Assembly: GCF_004345665.1 (NCBI RefSeq)
Contig: NZ_SLWR01000006.1
Location: forward strand, 337,677-401,676
DNA length: 64,000 nucleotides
Source of the DNA: Kribbella antiqua
GTDB taxonomy: Bacteria; Actinomycetota; Actinomycetes; Propionibacteriales; Kribbellaceae
Direction of reading: 5' to 3'
The position numbers and the translations under genes are program-made. Shown one piece after another: positions 34,119-41,187 of the stretch. The notes beneath the pieces are model-generated. The model saw only the letters and a program-made list of their open reading frames with translations. It was not told the DNA's origin and searched no databases. Numbering within the stretch: position 1 is the first letter of the stretch; the number at the start of each line of letters is the position of its first letter.

Positions 34119-34404
34119 GATCGCCCGTACGCTCGACGGGGTGAAGGAGTCGCGGGCGAAGGGCTTGCTGCGCTGGACGCTTGATGGGCGGATGGTGGCG
34201 CGGCAGTACGACGACGAGTCGATCGTGATCCGCATTGATTTCGCCGAGCGGGAGAGGTTGCTGGCCGCACACCCGGACCTCTTCTTCGTGCCGCCACGCT
34301 TCGACGCGCACCAGAAGGTTGTCCTGCGTCTCGCGGATGCCGATCCCGCCGTCGTGAAGTCCGCCCTCGTCGCCGCCTGGAATCTCCAGCGTGCGGCAGA
34401 CTGA
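34111..34404 (+). CDS. MmcQ/YjbR-like protein
   Basis: 97 residues of the MmcQ/YjbR-like fold (CyaY-type DNA-binding-like domain): LLRWTLDGRMVARQYDDESI, VIRIDFAERERLLAAHPDLF and a terminal helix VVKSALVAAWNLQ. Function is unknown in this family. GTG 34111 has GTGGAGG 8 nt upstream and overlaps the preceding gene by 8 bp. Followed after 18 bp by a truncated SRPBCC gene. Confidence 0.75.
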   Translation: MSEIARTLDGVKESRAKGLLRWTLDGRMVARQYDDESIVIRIDFAERERLLAAHPDLFFVPPRFDAHQKVVLRLADADPAVVKSALVAAWNLQRAAD

Positions 34405-34422
34405 GGAACGAGGGGAAGAGCC

Positions 34423-34563
34423 ATGGCTGTTGATGTGCTGACCGAGGTTGTGATCGATCGGCCGGTGCGGGTGGTGGCGGAGTATGTCGGGGATCCGTCG
34501 AACGCGCCGGAATGGTACGCCAACATCGAATCGATCGAGTGGCAGACCGAGCCGCTGCGCTGA
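34423..34563 (+). pseudogene. truncated SRPBCC-family gene (N-terminal 46 codons)
   Basis: ATG 34423 with GAGGGGAAGAG upstream opens a frame reading MAVDVLTEVVIDRPVRVVAE and then YVGDPSNAPEWYANIESIEW, a textbook SRPBCC N-terminus; family members run about 140-150 residues. Here a TGA at 34561-34563 ends it after 46 residues and no continuation is visible in other frames before the palindrome at 34581. The 3' two-thirds seem to have been deleted. Confidence 0.75.
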
Positions 34564-34580
34564 CCAAGCCGCTGGAAACT

Positions 34581-34605
34581 CGTACTCATCGTAGCGATGA
34601 GTACG
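34581..34605. promoter_or_regulatory. perfect 11-bp palindrome CGTACTCATCG-TAG-CGATGAGTACG
   Basis: Arms at 34581-34591 and 34595-34605 are perfectly complementary around TAG. It lies 36 bp before the ECF sigma start and shortly after the truncated gene. A regulator binding site (TetR-like symmetry) is more likely than a terminator because no U-tract follows and the arms are only moderately GC-rich. Confidence 0.6.
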
Positions 34606-34640
34606 GGTGCTGCTGCCGGTCTGTATGAGTAGGAGGTCAG

Positions 34641-35588
34641 ATGAACCTGGAAGAGGACTTCGCGCAGCACCGGGGTGGCTTGCTCGCGCACTGCTACCGG
34701 ATGCTCGGGTCGCTGCATGATGCCGAGGACGCCGTACAGGAGACCTATCTTCGGGCTTGGCGGGGGCAGGGGGACTTCGAGGAGCGGTCGTCGGTCAAGA
34801 CGTGGCTGTATCGCATCGCGACCAATGTGTGCCTCAACTCGTTGCAGCACAGTAGCCGTCGGCTGGTTCCGTCGGCTCTCGGAGCTCCGGGCCACGACCC
34901 GAACGAGCTGGAGCCCGACGGACTCGAGCTGCCCTGGCTGGAGCCCTTCCCTGATCTCCTGCTCAACGCCGACCCCGCTGCAGTAGTCGGGAACCGCCAG
35001 AGTCTCCGCCTCGCGATGGTGGCTGCGTTGCAACACCTGCCGCCGCGGCAGCGCGCCGTACTGATTCTGCGGGAGGTGCTGGCCTGGCCCGCGACGGAGG
35101 TCGCCGATCTGCTTGACACCACCGCAGCCGCGGTCAACAGCGCGCTGCAGCGGGCACGAGCCGAGTTGGCTCGCCTGCAACCTGTCGAGGAGGACCTCAG
35201 CGAGCCGGACGAGCCCGTACGGCGTGCATTGCTCGACGATTACGCCACTGCGTTCGAGAAGAAGGACCTGGCAGCCCTGGAAGGTCTGCTCACGAAGGAC
35301 GTCAGGTGGGAGATGCCGCCGATCCCGACCTGGTTCAGCGGGCGGGCCGACGTACTGCGGCTGCTCGACGCGAAGCTTCCCGGCGCCGGCCGGCAGTTGA
35401 TGGTCGAGACGTCCGCGAACGGGCAGCCGGCCTTCGCCAAATACTTCCGCGGCGACGACGGCCTGTTCCACGCACATTCCATCCAGGTGCTGACGCTGGC
35501 CAAAGCGAAAGTGAAAGCCGTACTCGCGTTCCACCAGCCGGCGCTGTTCCCAGCGTTCGGCCTACCCCTCAGCAAGGAGACAACATGA
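34641..35588 (+). CDS. ECF sigma factor with SnoaL-like C-terminal domain
   Basis: 315 residues. Sigma region 2 (LAHCYRMLGSLHDAEDAVQE, TYLRAWRG) and region 4 (LPPRQRAVLILREVLAWPAT, EVADLLDTTAAAVNSALQRA) are followed by a 110-residue SnoaL/NTF2-like domain (LLDDYATAFEKKDLAALEGL, WFSGRADVLRLL). In ECF groups with this extension the C-terminal domain replaces an anti-sigma factor and regulates activity. ATG 34641 has AGGAGG 5 nt upstream. Overlaps the next gene by 4 bp, so the PEP-mutase family enzyme is co-translated and may be its regulatory partner or target. Confidence 0.92.
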   Translation: MNLEEDFAQHRGGLLAHCYRMLGSLHDAEDAVQETYLRAWRGQGDFEERSSVKTWLYRIATNVCLNSLQHSSRRLVPSALGAPGHDPNELEPDGLELPWLEPFPDLLLNADPAAVVGNRQSLRLAMVAALQHLPPRQRAVLILREVLAWPATEVADLLDTTAAAVNSALQRARAELARLQPVEEDLSEPDEPVRRALLDDYATAFEKKDLAALEGLLTKDVRWEMPPIPTWFSGRADVLRLLDAKLPGAGRQLMVETSANGQPAFAKYFRGDDGLFHAHSIQVLTLAKAKVKAVLAFHQPALFPAFGLPLSKETT

Positions 35589-36310
35589 AGGCCGACGAAC
35601 TCCGCGCGCTGCACGTGCCAGGCAAGCCACTCGTGCTGCCTAACGCCTGGGACGCGGCGTCTGCCCGGATGGTCGTCGAGGCCGGCTTCCCGGTCGTGGC
35701 CACGAGCAGCTTCGCGACCGCGACGATTCTCGGGTACGACGACGGCGAGGCGGCGCCGGTCGAGGACGTGCTGGCCGCGGCCGCCCGGATCGTACGCGCG
35801 GTAGACGTACCGGTGACGGTCGACTTCGAGCGCGGCTACCGGCTACCCCCGGCCGAACTGGTCGAGCGCTTCGCGGCGACCGGAGCCGTCGGACTGAACC
35901 TGGAGGACTCGGACCCGGCCACCGGCAAGATGATCGACGCCAGCGAGCAGGCCGACTTCCTCGCCGCCGTACGGGCCGCAGGACCTGATCTGGTCATCAA
36001 CGCTCGCACGGACTCGTTCCTGCGCCGAGCCGGAACACCCGATGAGCAACTCGCCGCCTCGATCGACCGCGGCGCCCGGTATCTCGCCGCCGGCGCCGAC
36101 TGCGTCTATCCCATCGCCACCGGCGACCCCGACGTGATCAAGGCCCTGGTCGCCGGCATCCCCGGCCCCGTCAATGTCGGATACGGAAAGGACGTCGCAG
36201 CCCTCGGCGTCGCGCGGGTGAGCTTCGGTCCCATGCTGCAGCGCCACCTCTACAGCCAGCTGGCGTCTGCAGTTCTCCCGGCTATCGCCTCCGGCCAAAG
36301 CCCCTTCTGA
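35585..36310 (+). CDS. isocitrate lyase/PEP mutase family enzyme
   Basis: 241 residues. Metal and substrate motifs: VLPNAWDAASARMVVEAGFP, the catalytic-region VTVDFERGYRLPPAELVERF, GLNLEDSD and NARTDSFLR. The DFERGY segment corresponds to the D(x)E metal-binding strand of the superfamily; the KKCGH signature of true isocitrate lyase is absent. It probably makes or breaks a C-C or P-C bond of a small oxo-acid; the substrate is unknown. ATG 35585 lies in the ATGA overlap with the ECF sigma gene. Confidence 0.9.
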   Translation: MKADELRALHVPGKPLVLPNAWDAASARMVVEAGFPVVATSSFATATILGYDDGEAAPVEDVLAAAARIVRAVDVPVTVDFERGYRLPPAELVERFAATGAVGLNLEDSDPATGKMIDASEQADFLAAVRAAGPDLVINARTDSFLRRAGTPDEQLAASIDRGARYLAAGADCVYPIATGDPDVIKALVAGIPGPVNVGYGKDVAALGVARVSFGPMLQRHLYSQLASAVLPAIASGQSPF

Positions 36311-36312
36311 AC

Positions 36313-37227
36313 TCAGGCGAGGACGCGCACGACCGTTTGCGGTTCGCTGAACCACCCACGCCAGCGCAGGAACAGGCAGCTTCCGCCCACCAGCAGAGCG
36401 GGAATCCAATACAGCAAGGCAGTCAGCGCCACCGCGCCGAACGCAGCGGTCCAGGAGACACCGATCGAAGCCAGGCCGGCGACCAAGGCACCCTCGCGCG
36501 GACTCGCACCATGTACGCCGGGCAGAGCCCCAGCGAGCTGACTGGCACCGAACACCGCGATGAGATGGAACGGCGACACCGAGTCACCAACTGCATGGAT
36601 CGCGCCGATCAGCAGCCCCAGGATCGTCGCCTGGTAGCCGACCGACAGCAGGATGCCGAGCGCGAAGACCTTCGGGGACGGCCACGGCCAGCGTCCGGCC
36701 AGGCCGGGACGTCGCCAGTTCACGATCAGTCCGGCCGCGAGCACCACGGCCGCGATGCCGAGCGCCACCACGAGCACGGCTCGAGGCAGCGCGATCCCGC
36801 ACACCGCGACGGCGACGATCAGCCCGACCGCACCGACGAATCGGTCCAGCGCCACCGACGACACGGCCGCTGACCGTCGTACGCCGGTGCGCTCGAGGCG
36901 GTGGATCCGCCAGATGTCGGCGCCGGCGTGCCAGGGCGAGATCAGGCCGAGAATCTCACTCTCCGCGTACGCGCGCATGTGCCAGCGGCGCGAATGGCCG
37001 CTGCCCGACAGGGCATGCCAGCGCAGCGGGCAGAGCACGTACTTGCCGATCGCGAACGGCAGCAGGCCGACGACGGCCGGCAGCACGGCCGTGTGTGGAA
37101 CGCGTTCGACATTCCACAAGGAGAGCGCAACCGCGGCCAGTAGCGCGGCGATCTGAAGTTTGCGATTTGTGGCGATCGAGCGTGCGATCTGCACGGTCCG
37201 GGTGCCATGCCATAGGCGCACCTGCAC
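36313..37227 (-). CDS. flippase-like (LPG_synthase_TM / UPF0104) membrane protein
   Basis: 304 residues with about eight membrane helices and the family pattern LRWHALSG..., SEILGLISPWHAGADIWRIH, SSVALDRFVGAVGLIVAV, GALPGVHGASPREGALVAGL. This family includes the membrane half of lysyl-phosphatidylglycerol synthase and AglD-type flippase-like proteins; it may move a lipid-linked group. The stop abuts the PEP-mutase family gene stop (2 bp). Start at 37227 (ATG) has GGAGCCC upstream. Confidence 0.85.
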   Translation of the reverse strand: MQVRLWHGTRTVQIARSIATNRKLQIAALLAAVALSLWNVERVPHTAVLPAVVGLLPFAIGKYVLCPLRWHALSGSGHSRRWHMRAYAESEILGLISPWHAGADIWRIHRLERTGVRRSAAVSSVALDRFVGAVGLIVAVAVCGIALPRAVLVVALGIAAVVLAAGLIVNWRRPGLAGRWPWPSPKVFALGILLSVGYQATILGLLIGAIHAVGDSVSPFHLIAVFGASQLAGALPGVHGASPREGALVAGLASIGVSWTAAFGAVALTALLYWIPALLVGGSCLFLRWRGWFSEPQTVVRVLA

Positions 37228-37426
37228 GCCGGGCTCCTTCCGGGAGTCCGTCCGGCGGCATCGGTCCCCAGCGCCGCCGTTGGGCTCAGACGATAGCCGC
37301 CGGCCACAACCCCCGCATGCCGGTGTCCGCGAGTCGGATCGGGCAAACCTCGGGTCCAGCGCGCAGCCGCCCGATCTCCGGTCCAGTCGCCAGGTCGCGC
37401 GGTCTGAGGCTCAACCGCTCACCTGC

Positions 37427-37879
37427 TCAGCTGGCTGCCTTCTTCACCAGTTCGGTGATCTTCGCCTCGTCGGCCTTGGTCAGCTTCGTCACCGCGAAGG
37501 CGGTCGGCCACATGGTGCCGTCGTCGAGGTTCGCCCCGGGGTTGAAGCCGAAGGTCGCGTACCTCGCCTTGAACTTCGCCGCCGGCTGGAAGAAGCAGAG
37601 GACCTCGCCGTCCTTGGCATAGGCGGGCATGCCGTACCAGGTCTTCGGCGCCAGGTCCGGCGCGGCGGCCATGACGATGGCGTGGATGCGCTCGGCCAGG
37701 CCCCGATCCGGCTCCGCCATTTCGGCGATCTTCGCGCGGAGGTCCGCCTCCGCCTCCGCCTTGCTCGCGGCCGCCTTCAGCTCCCTGGCGCGCTCCTTCA
37801 TCGCACCCTTTTCCTCGTCCGTGAAGACCTTGGAAGCCTTGGTGGTCTTCTTGGCGGGTGTGCTCTTCGTTGCAGCCAT
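37427..37879 (-). CDS. DUF1801/YdhG-like protein
   Basis: 150 residues. The N-terminal 65 residues are Lys/Ala/Glu-rich and predicted helical (KKTTKASKVFTDEEKGAMKE); the C-terminal part is a DUF1801-type domain (KTWYGMPAYAKDGEVLCFFQ, YATFGFNPGANLDDGTMWPT). Function unknown. ATG 37879 has GGAGGAG 8 nt upstream; a longer GTG start is less likely. About 40 bp from the decayed universal-stress gene on the same strand. Confidence 0.8.
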   Translation of the reverse strand: MAATKSTPAKKTTKASKVFTDEEKGAMKERARELKAAASKAEAEADLRAKIAEMAEPDRGLAERIHAIVMAAAPDLAPKTWYGMPAYAKDGEVLCFFQPAAKFKARYATFGFNPGANLDDGTMWPTAFAVTKLTKADEAKITELVKKAAS

Positions 37880-37919
37880 CGGTCGCTCCTCCGCGCGAGT
37901 GTTGGTCATGTCAGGAACG

Positions 37920-38295
37920 TTAGTCCCGGCTGGGCAACTGGAGCTTCTCGATTCCTGATCGGTTCTCTTCGCGGTGGATGACGGCGACCGGGCAAGCGGC
38001 GTGGTGGATCAGGCCGCGGGAGACCGAGCCGAGCCGCAACGGCGTGAACTGGGTGCGTCCCCGCCTGGCAGTCGTGCGACCCGTCGACCCCGACCACGAT
38101 CCGTCCCCGCGGCGGCGCGCCGGGCTGCCATTGATCCGGTACGACGACCAGCGTCCCGGACGACAGCGCCGTACAGACCTGCGAAGTCGATCCCAGGATC
38201 AGCTCCGCGAAACCATCTATCCCGCGCCGGCCGATCAGACCGTCACGGGAGCCGTCGATCCCGACGACAACGGGTGGCGGAGCCACACGGGACAT
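37920..38295 (-). pseudogene. tandem universal stress protein gene with internal deletions
   Basis: ATG 38295 starts a UspA-like domain (SRVAPPPVVVGIDGSRDGL) that jumps directly to a domain end (GRRGIDGFAELILGSTSQ, TLVVVP), then a second domain start (RGRIVVGVDGSHD). The frame is then lost, but the next frame on the same strand encodes the end of a Usp domain (LGSVSRGLIHHAACPVAVIH, then REENRSGIEKLQLPSRD) and stops with TAA at 37922-37920. So both domains of a tandem Usp (normally about 290 residues) have lost their middles and there is a frameshift. It sits divergent from the Acg-like gene. Confidence 0.85.
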
Positions 38296-38383
38296 CGGCG
38301 GACTTCTCTCGCTCGGTGTGGGGGTAGATCCAGTTCACCTGGAGGCCGGCAGCCCGGGACAGGGCGCAAGGGCCCGGCGGATC

Positions 38384-38397
38384 CCGGCAAAGGTCCC
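38384..38397. promoter_or_regulatory. DevR-box-like site between usp remnant and nitroreductase
   Basis: Minus strand GGGACCTTTGCCGG (38397-38384) matches the left half and centre of the mycobacterial DevR box GGGACTTNNGNCCC; the right half is degenerate. It shares GGACCTT with the site at 40412. Nearby GGGACAGGGCGCAAGGGCCC (38356-38375) and GGACC-N6-GGTCC (38414-38429) may be extra half-sites. Confidence 0.4.
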
Positions 38398-38454
38398 GGG
38401 CGCAGGTGTGTTTGGACCCTGCTCGGTCCGGCGCCGCCGGGCGATCCTCGTGAG

Positions 38455-39243
38455 ATGACGTCGCCGAGTCAGGAAGACCGCGACGAGCTGCTCCGCGCCG
38501 CCGTCGCGGCTCCGTCCCTGCACAACTCCCAGCCGTGGAAGTTCCGCTTCCGTGGCTCGGTGGTCGAGGTACACCGGGACCGGGAGCGCGAGTTGCCCGC
38601 CGAGGATCCCAACGGCAGGATGCTTTTCCTGTCGCTCGGCGCCGCGATCCTGAACCTCCGGGTCGGCGCCGCTCAGCTCGGATTCGGGGCCGCGGCGCGG
38701 AACGTGCTCGACCGCCGGCGCCCGGACTTGGTCGCCGAGGTTGACCTGCTGGCACCCGATCCGGAGATGGAGCAGCTGCGCGTACTGGCGCCGGCCGTCC
38801 ACGAGCGCCGATCGAACCGCGGGCCGTACACCGAGCAGCGGCTGTCCGACGAGCTCTGCCGGCTGCTGGATCTGACCGCGACCCTGGAGCGCGCTGAGCT
38901 GGTCTGGCTCGATGCCCCGGCCCGGCTCAAATGGTTGCGCTTGGCAACCGACGGCAACGGCTTCGAGCAGGATCCGCAGATCGCCGTACTGTCGACTCGC
39001 TACGACGGGCCGGTCGAGTGGCTGCGCGCGGGGCAGGCGATGCAGCGGGTGCTGCTGGTGGCGACCGCTCGCGGCGTCGCGACGACGGTGCTGAACCAGG
39101 CGATCGTGCACGACGCGCTGCGCTGGCTGGTCAACGACCCGTTGGGTACCTGGCACCGGCCGCAAGCGGTGATCCGGTTCGGCTACGGGCCTCTGGTGCC
39201 GCCCACGCCTCGGCGGCCGCTCAGTTCCTTCCTACTTGACTGA
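38455..39243 (+). CDS. Acg-like nitroreductase-family protein
   Basis: 262 residues. The start LLRAAVAAPSLHNSQPWKFR is the characteristic Acg/Rv2032 FMN-fold N-terminus; other family segments are ERRSNRGPYTEQRLSDEL, GQAMQRVLLVATARGVATTV and RFGYGPLVPPTPRRPL. Acg proteins are DosR-regulated in mycobacteria and are thought to sequester flavin rather than reduce nitro compounds. ATG 38455 is 60-70 bp downstream of DevR-box-like sites. Its 3' end overlaps the converging GyrI-like gene by 23 bp. Confidence 0.9.
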   Translation: MTSPSQEDRDELLRAAVAAPSLHNSQPWKFRFRGSVVEVHRDRERELPAEDPNGRMLFLSLGAAILNLRVGAAQLGFGAAARNVLDRRRPDLVAEVDLLAPDPEMEQLRVLAPAVHERRSNRGPYTEQRLSDELCRLLDLTATLERAELVWLDAPARLKWLRLATDGNGFEQDPQIAVLSTRYDGPVEWLRAGQAMQRVLLVATARGVATTVLNQAIVHDALRWLVNDPLGTWHRPQAVIRFGYGPLVPPTPRRPLSSFLLD

Positions 39244-39697
39244 CGGTTTCGAGGCTGAACGGCTGGACCACCTCGGTCCGCGTGTTCCGTGGGCGGTGCG
39301 GCAGATCGTGGTAGACCTCCCACGCGTCACCCGCGCGGGTCCCGCACTCGGCGCGCAACCAGTCGTCGACCGCCTGGTAGGCATCCCCGAGCTGCTCAGA
39401 GGGCCCGACATGCCGCGCGACGACGACATGACCTCCCGGCAGGCTGGACGGCCGGACGTGGTTGTCGCCGGAGATCCGGACGGCGACCGGGAATCCGGCC
39501 TCGACGTCGAAATCTCCGCCGGTCAGGATGTGGTAGCGAGCGAACGGGAAGCCGCAGGGTGCGATGCCGTGCCGGCGCAGGTAGTCGGCCACCGCGTCGA
39601 ACGCCGCGAGGACCCAGCCGCTCACCTCGTCCTGCCGCAGGATCGCTCGCAGTACGGCGGTCGGCTGCTCCTGGACGGTGCGTGATTCGGTGCGCAT
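39221..39697 (-). CDS. GyrI-like/effector-binding domain protein
   Basis: 158 residues with an AraC-effector-binding/SOUL-like fold: AFDAVADYLRRHGIAPCGFP, FARYHILTGG...FDVEAGFPV and a C-terminal AWEVYHDLPHRPRNTRTEV. Single-domain members bind cationic amphiphiles or inhibit gyrase; the role here is unknown. ATG 39697 has GGGAGGGAAG 4-12 nt upstream. It converges with and overlaps the nitroreductase gene. Confidence 0.85.
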   Translation of the reverse strand: MRTESRTVQEQPTAVLRAILRQDEVSGWVLAAFDAVADYLRRHGIAPCGFPFARYHILTGGDFDVEAGFPVAVRISGDNHVRPSSLPGGHVVVARHVGPSEQLGDAYQAVDDWLRAECGTRAGDAWEVYHDLPHRPRNTRTEVVQPFSLETVSQVGRN

Positions 39698-39748
39698 CTT
39701 CTTCCCTCCCTAAGCGACTGTGCCCCCTCGGCTCTCACTCCCGCAAGC

Positions 39749-40327
39749 TCAGCTGCTCTGCCCGATGTCGAGCTGGTTGAGGTCCTCGACGACGACGTCG
39801 GCGCCGGCTGCCAGCAACTCGTCCCGGCGAGCGCCCAGGTCCACGGCGACGACCATGCCGAAGCCGCCCGCGCGACCAGCCACCACGCCGGAAGGCGCGT
39901 CCTCGATGACAACAGTACGGCGTGGCAGCACGCCGAGCCGGTGCGCCGCGAGCAGGAACATGGCCGGATCGGGCTTCGCCGGCAGCCCGCGCTCGGCCGC
40001 GACCACACCGTCGACCCGGACCTGGAAGACGTCCTCCAGCCCGGCGGCACGCAGGATGTCGGCACAGTCCAGGCCGGCCGAGGTGACGGCGTACTCGATC
40101 CCGGCGTACCGCAGCCGGACGATCAGCTCGACCGTCCCAGGCAAGGTCCGGACTCCGTCGGTGCGCTGTACGACGGCGTCCAGGTCGAAGACCACCGCGT
40201 CGTACCGCTCGGGATCGATGGCCGGCCGTCCGTTGCCGGCCGTTGTCCGGCGGAGGTACGCGACCGCGGCACGCACCAGACCGCGGCCGCCGACCAGCGT
40301 CGCGGACAGAACGTGCAAGTGCCTCAT
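39749..40327 (-). CDS. HAD-family hydrolase (beta-phosphoglucomutase-like)
   Basis: 192 residues. Motif I VVFDLDAVVQ (nucleophile and acid/base Asp), motif II AVTSAG (Ser/Thr), motif III GLPAKPDPAMFLLAAHRLGV (Lys) and motif IV VVIEDAPSGVVAGRAGGF. The cap between motif I and II is very short. It dephosphorylates or isomerises a small phosphate ester. The first 40 residues are extra and basic. ATG 40327 has GGTTGGAG just upstream. Neighbouring putative dormancy genes suggest a metabolic role under low oxygen, but no direct link is seen. Confidence 0.85.
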   Translation of the reverse strand: MRHLHVLSATLVGGRGLVRAAVAYLRRTTAGNGRPAIDPERYDAVVFDLDAVVQRTDGVRTLPGTVELIVRLRYAGIEYAVTSAGLDCADILRAAGLEDVFQVRVDGVVAAERGLPAKPDPAMFLLAAHRLGVLPRRTVVIEDAPSGVVAGRAGGFGMVVAVDLGARRDELLAAGADVVVEDLNQLDIGQSS

Positions 40328-40411
40328 GCTCCAACCCTTACAACGCCACACCTGGCCCGACAGGGCACAAGGTCACATGTCGCCGGGTCCTGCGGTCGTC
40401 CTCGCGAGCCG

Positions 40412-40425
40412 AGGACCTTCGGCCC
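40412..40425 (+). promoter_or_regulatory. best DevR-box-like site, upstream of the Rv1733c-like gene
   Basis: AGGACCTTCGGCCC matches GGGACTTNNGNCCC at GGAC, central G and CCC; the flanks (GCCG before, TGAAC after) also fit the extended 20-bp box. It ends 62 bp before ATG 40488. GGGTCCTGCGGTCG at 40385-40398 may be a second, weaker site. Confidence 0.55.
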
Positions 40426-40487
40426 TGAACAACGTTGTGACGTTGAGGCATTCTGGTCGCAGCGGGGTGTGTATCGAGGGGGTCGTG

Positions 40488-41099
40488 ATGGGTTTCGCGG
40501 GGCATCGCAAGGGGGAGTTGTGGGTGCTGATGCAAGCGCGCCGGCTCGGCTTCGGCCGGAGCCCGTTGCGCCGCCGGGTCGACCGGCTGGAGTCGGCGAT
40601 CGTCTGGGGCGCCGTACTGGCCGCACTGCTGATGATCCCGACCGCGGCCGCGATAGGTACGGCGGTGCGGAACGCGAGCGAGCGGTCAGCGGCCGATCAG
40701 CAGGCGGTCCTTACGCAGGTCCGGGCGCAGACACTGGAGAACAGTGAGCCTGTGACCGCCGATGTGCCCGCTTCCTATACGTCACTGGTCAAAGTCGGCT
40801 GGACCAATCAGGCCGGCCAGTCGCAGGAGGGCCGGGCCAGTGTGCCGGCTGGGACGAAGCAGGGCACTGAGCTGACGGTCTGGCTCGACAGCTCAGGTGC
40901 GATCACCACTTCGCCTCGGCGGCCGGGCGACAGCAAAGCCATCGGTGGTGCGGTGGGACTGAGCGTGGCCATGCTGTCGTGGCTCGTCTTGGCCGGATTG
41001 GCCCGGTTGGCCGCCGTACCGTTGAATCGGCGGCGGTACGACGATTGGGCCCGCGAGTGGGAGCTGGTCGCACCGCGCTGGCGCCACCCGCAGAACTGA
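40488..41099 (+). CDS. Rv1733c-like membrane protein
   Basis: 203 residues with two membrane helices (VWGAVLAALLMIPTAAAIGT; AVGLSVAMLSWLVLAGLARL) flanking an extracytoplasmic domain of about 90 residues (ASYTSLVKVGWTNQAGQSQE, WLDSSGAITTSPRRPGDSKA), and a short cytoplasmic tail. This layout and the segment sequences match the mycobacterial Rv1733c family, which is strongly DosR-induced. Molecular function is unknown. ATG 40488 has GAGGGGG 5-8 nt upstream; GTG 40485 is also possible. A DevR-like box precedes it. Confidence 0.85.
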   Translation: MGFAGHRKGELWVLMQARRLGFGRSPLRRRVDRLESAIVWGAVLAALLMIPTAAAIGTAVRNASERSAADQQAVLTQVRAQTLENSEPVTADVPASYTSLVKVGWTNQAGQSQEGRASVPAGTKQGTELTVWLDSSGAITTSPRRPGDSKAIGGAVGLSVAMLSWLVLAGLARLAAVPLNRRRYDDWAREWELVAPRWRHPQN

Positions 41100-41187
41100 A
41101 GAGGCCGCCGGAGCGAGCGTTGAGGGGCGCGCAACTCCGGTCGGAAGGTGCCGTGCGACTGTGGCCTCACCGGTCGCACGGCACCGA

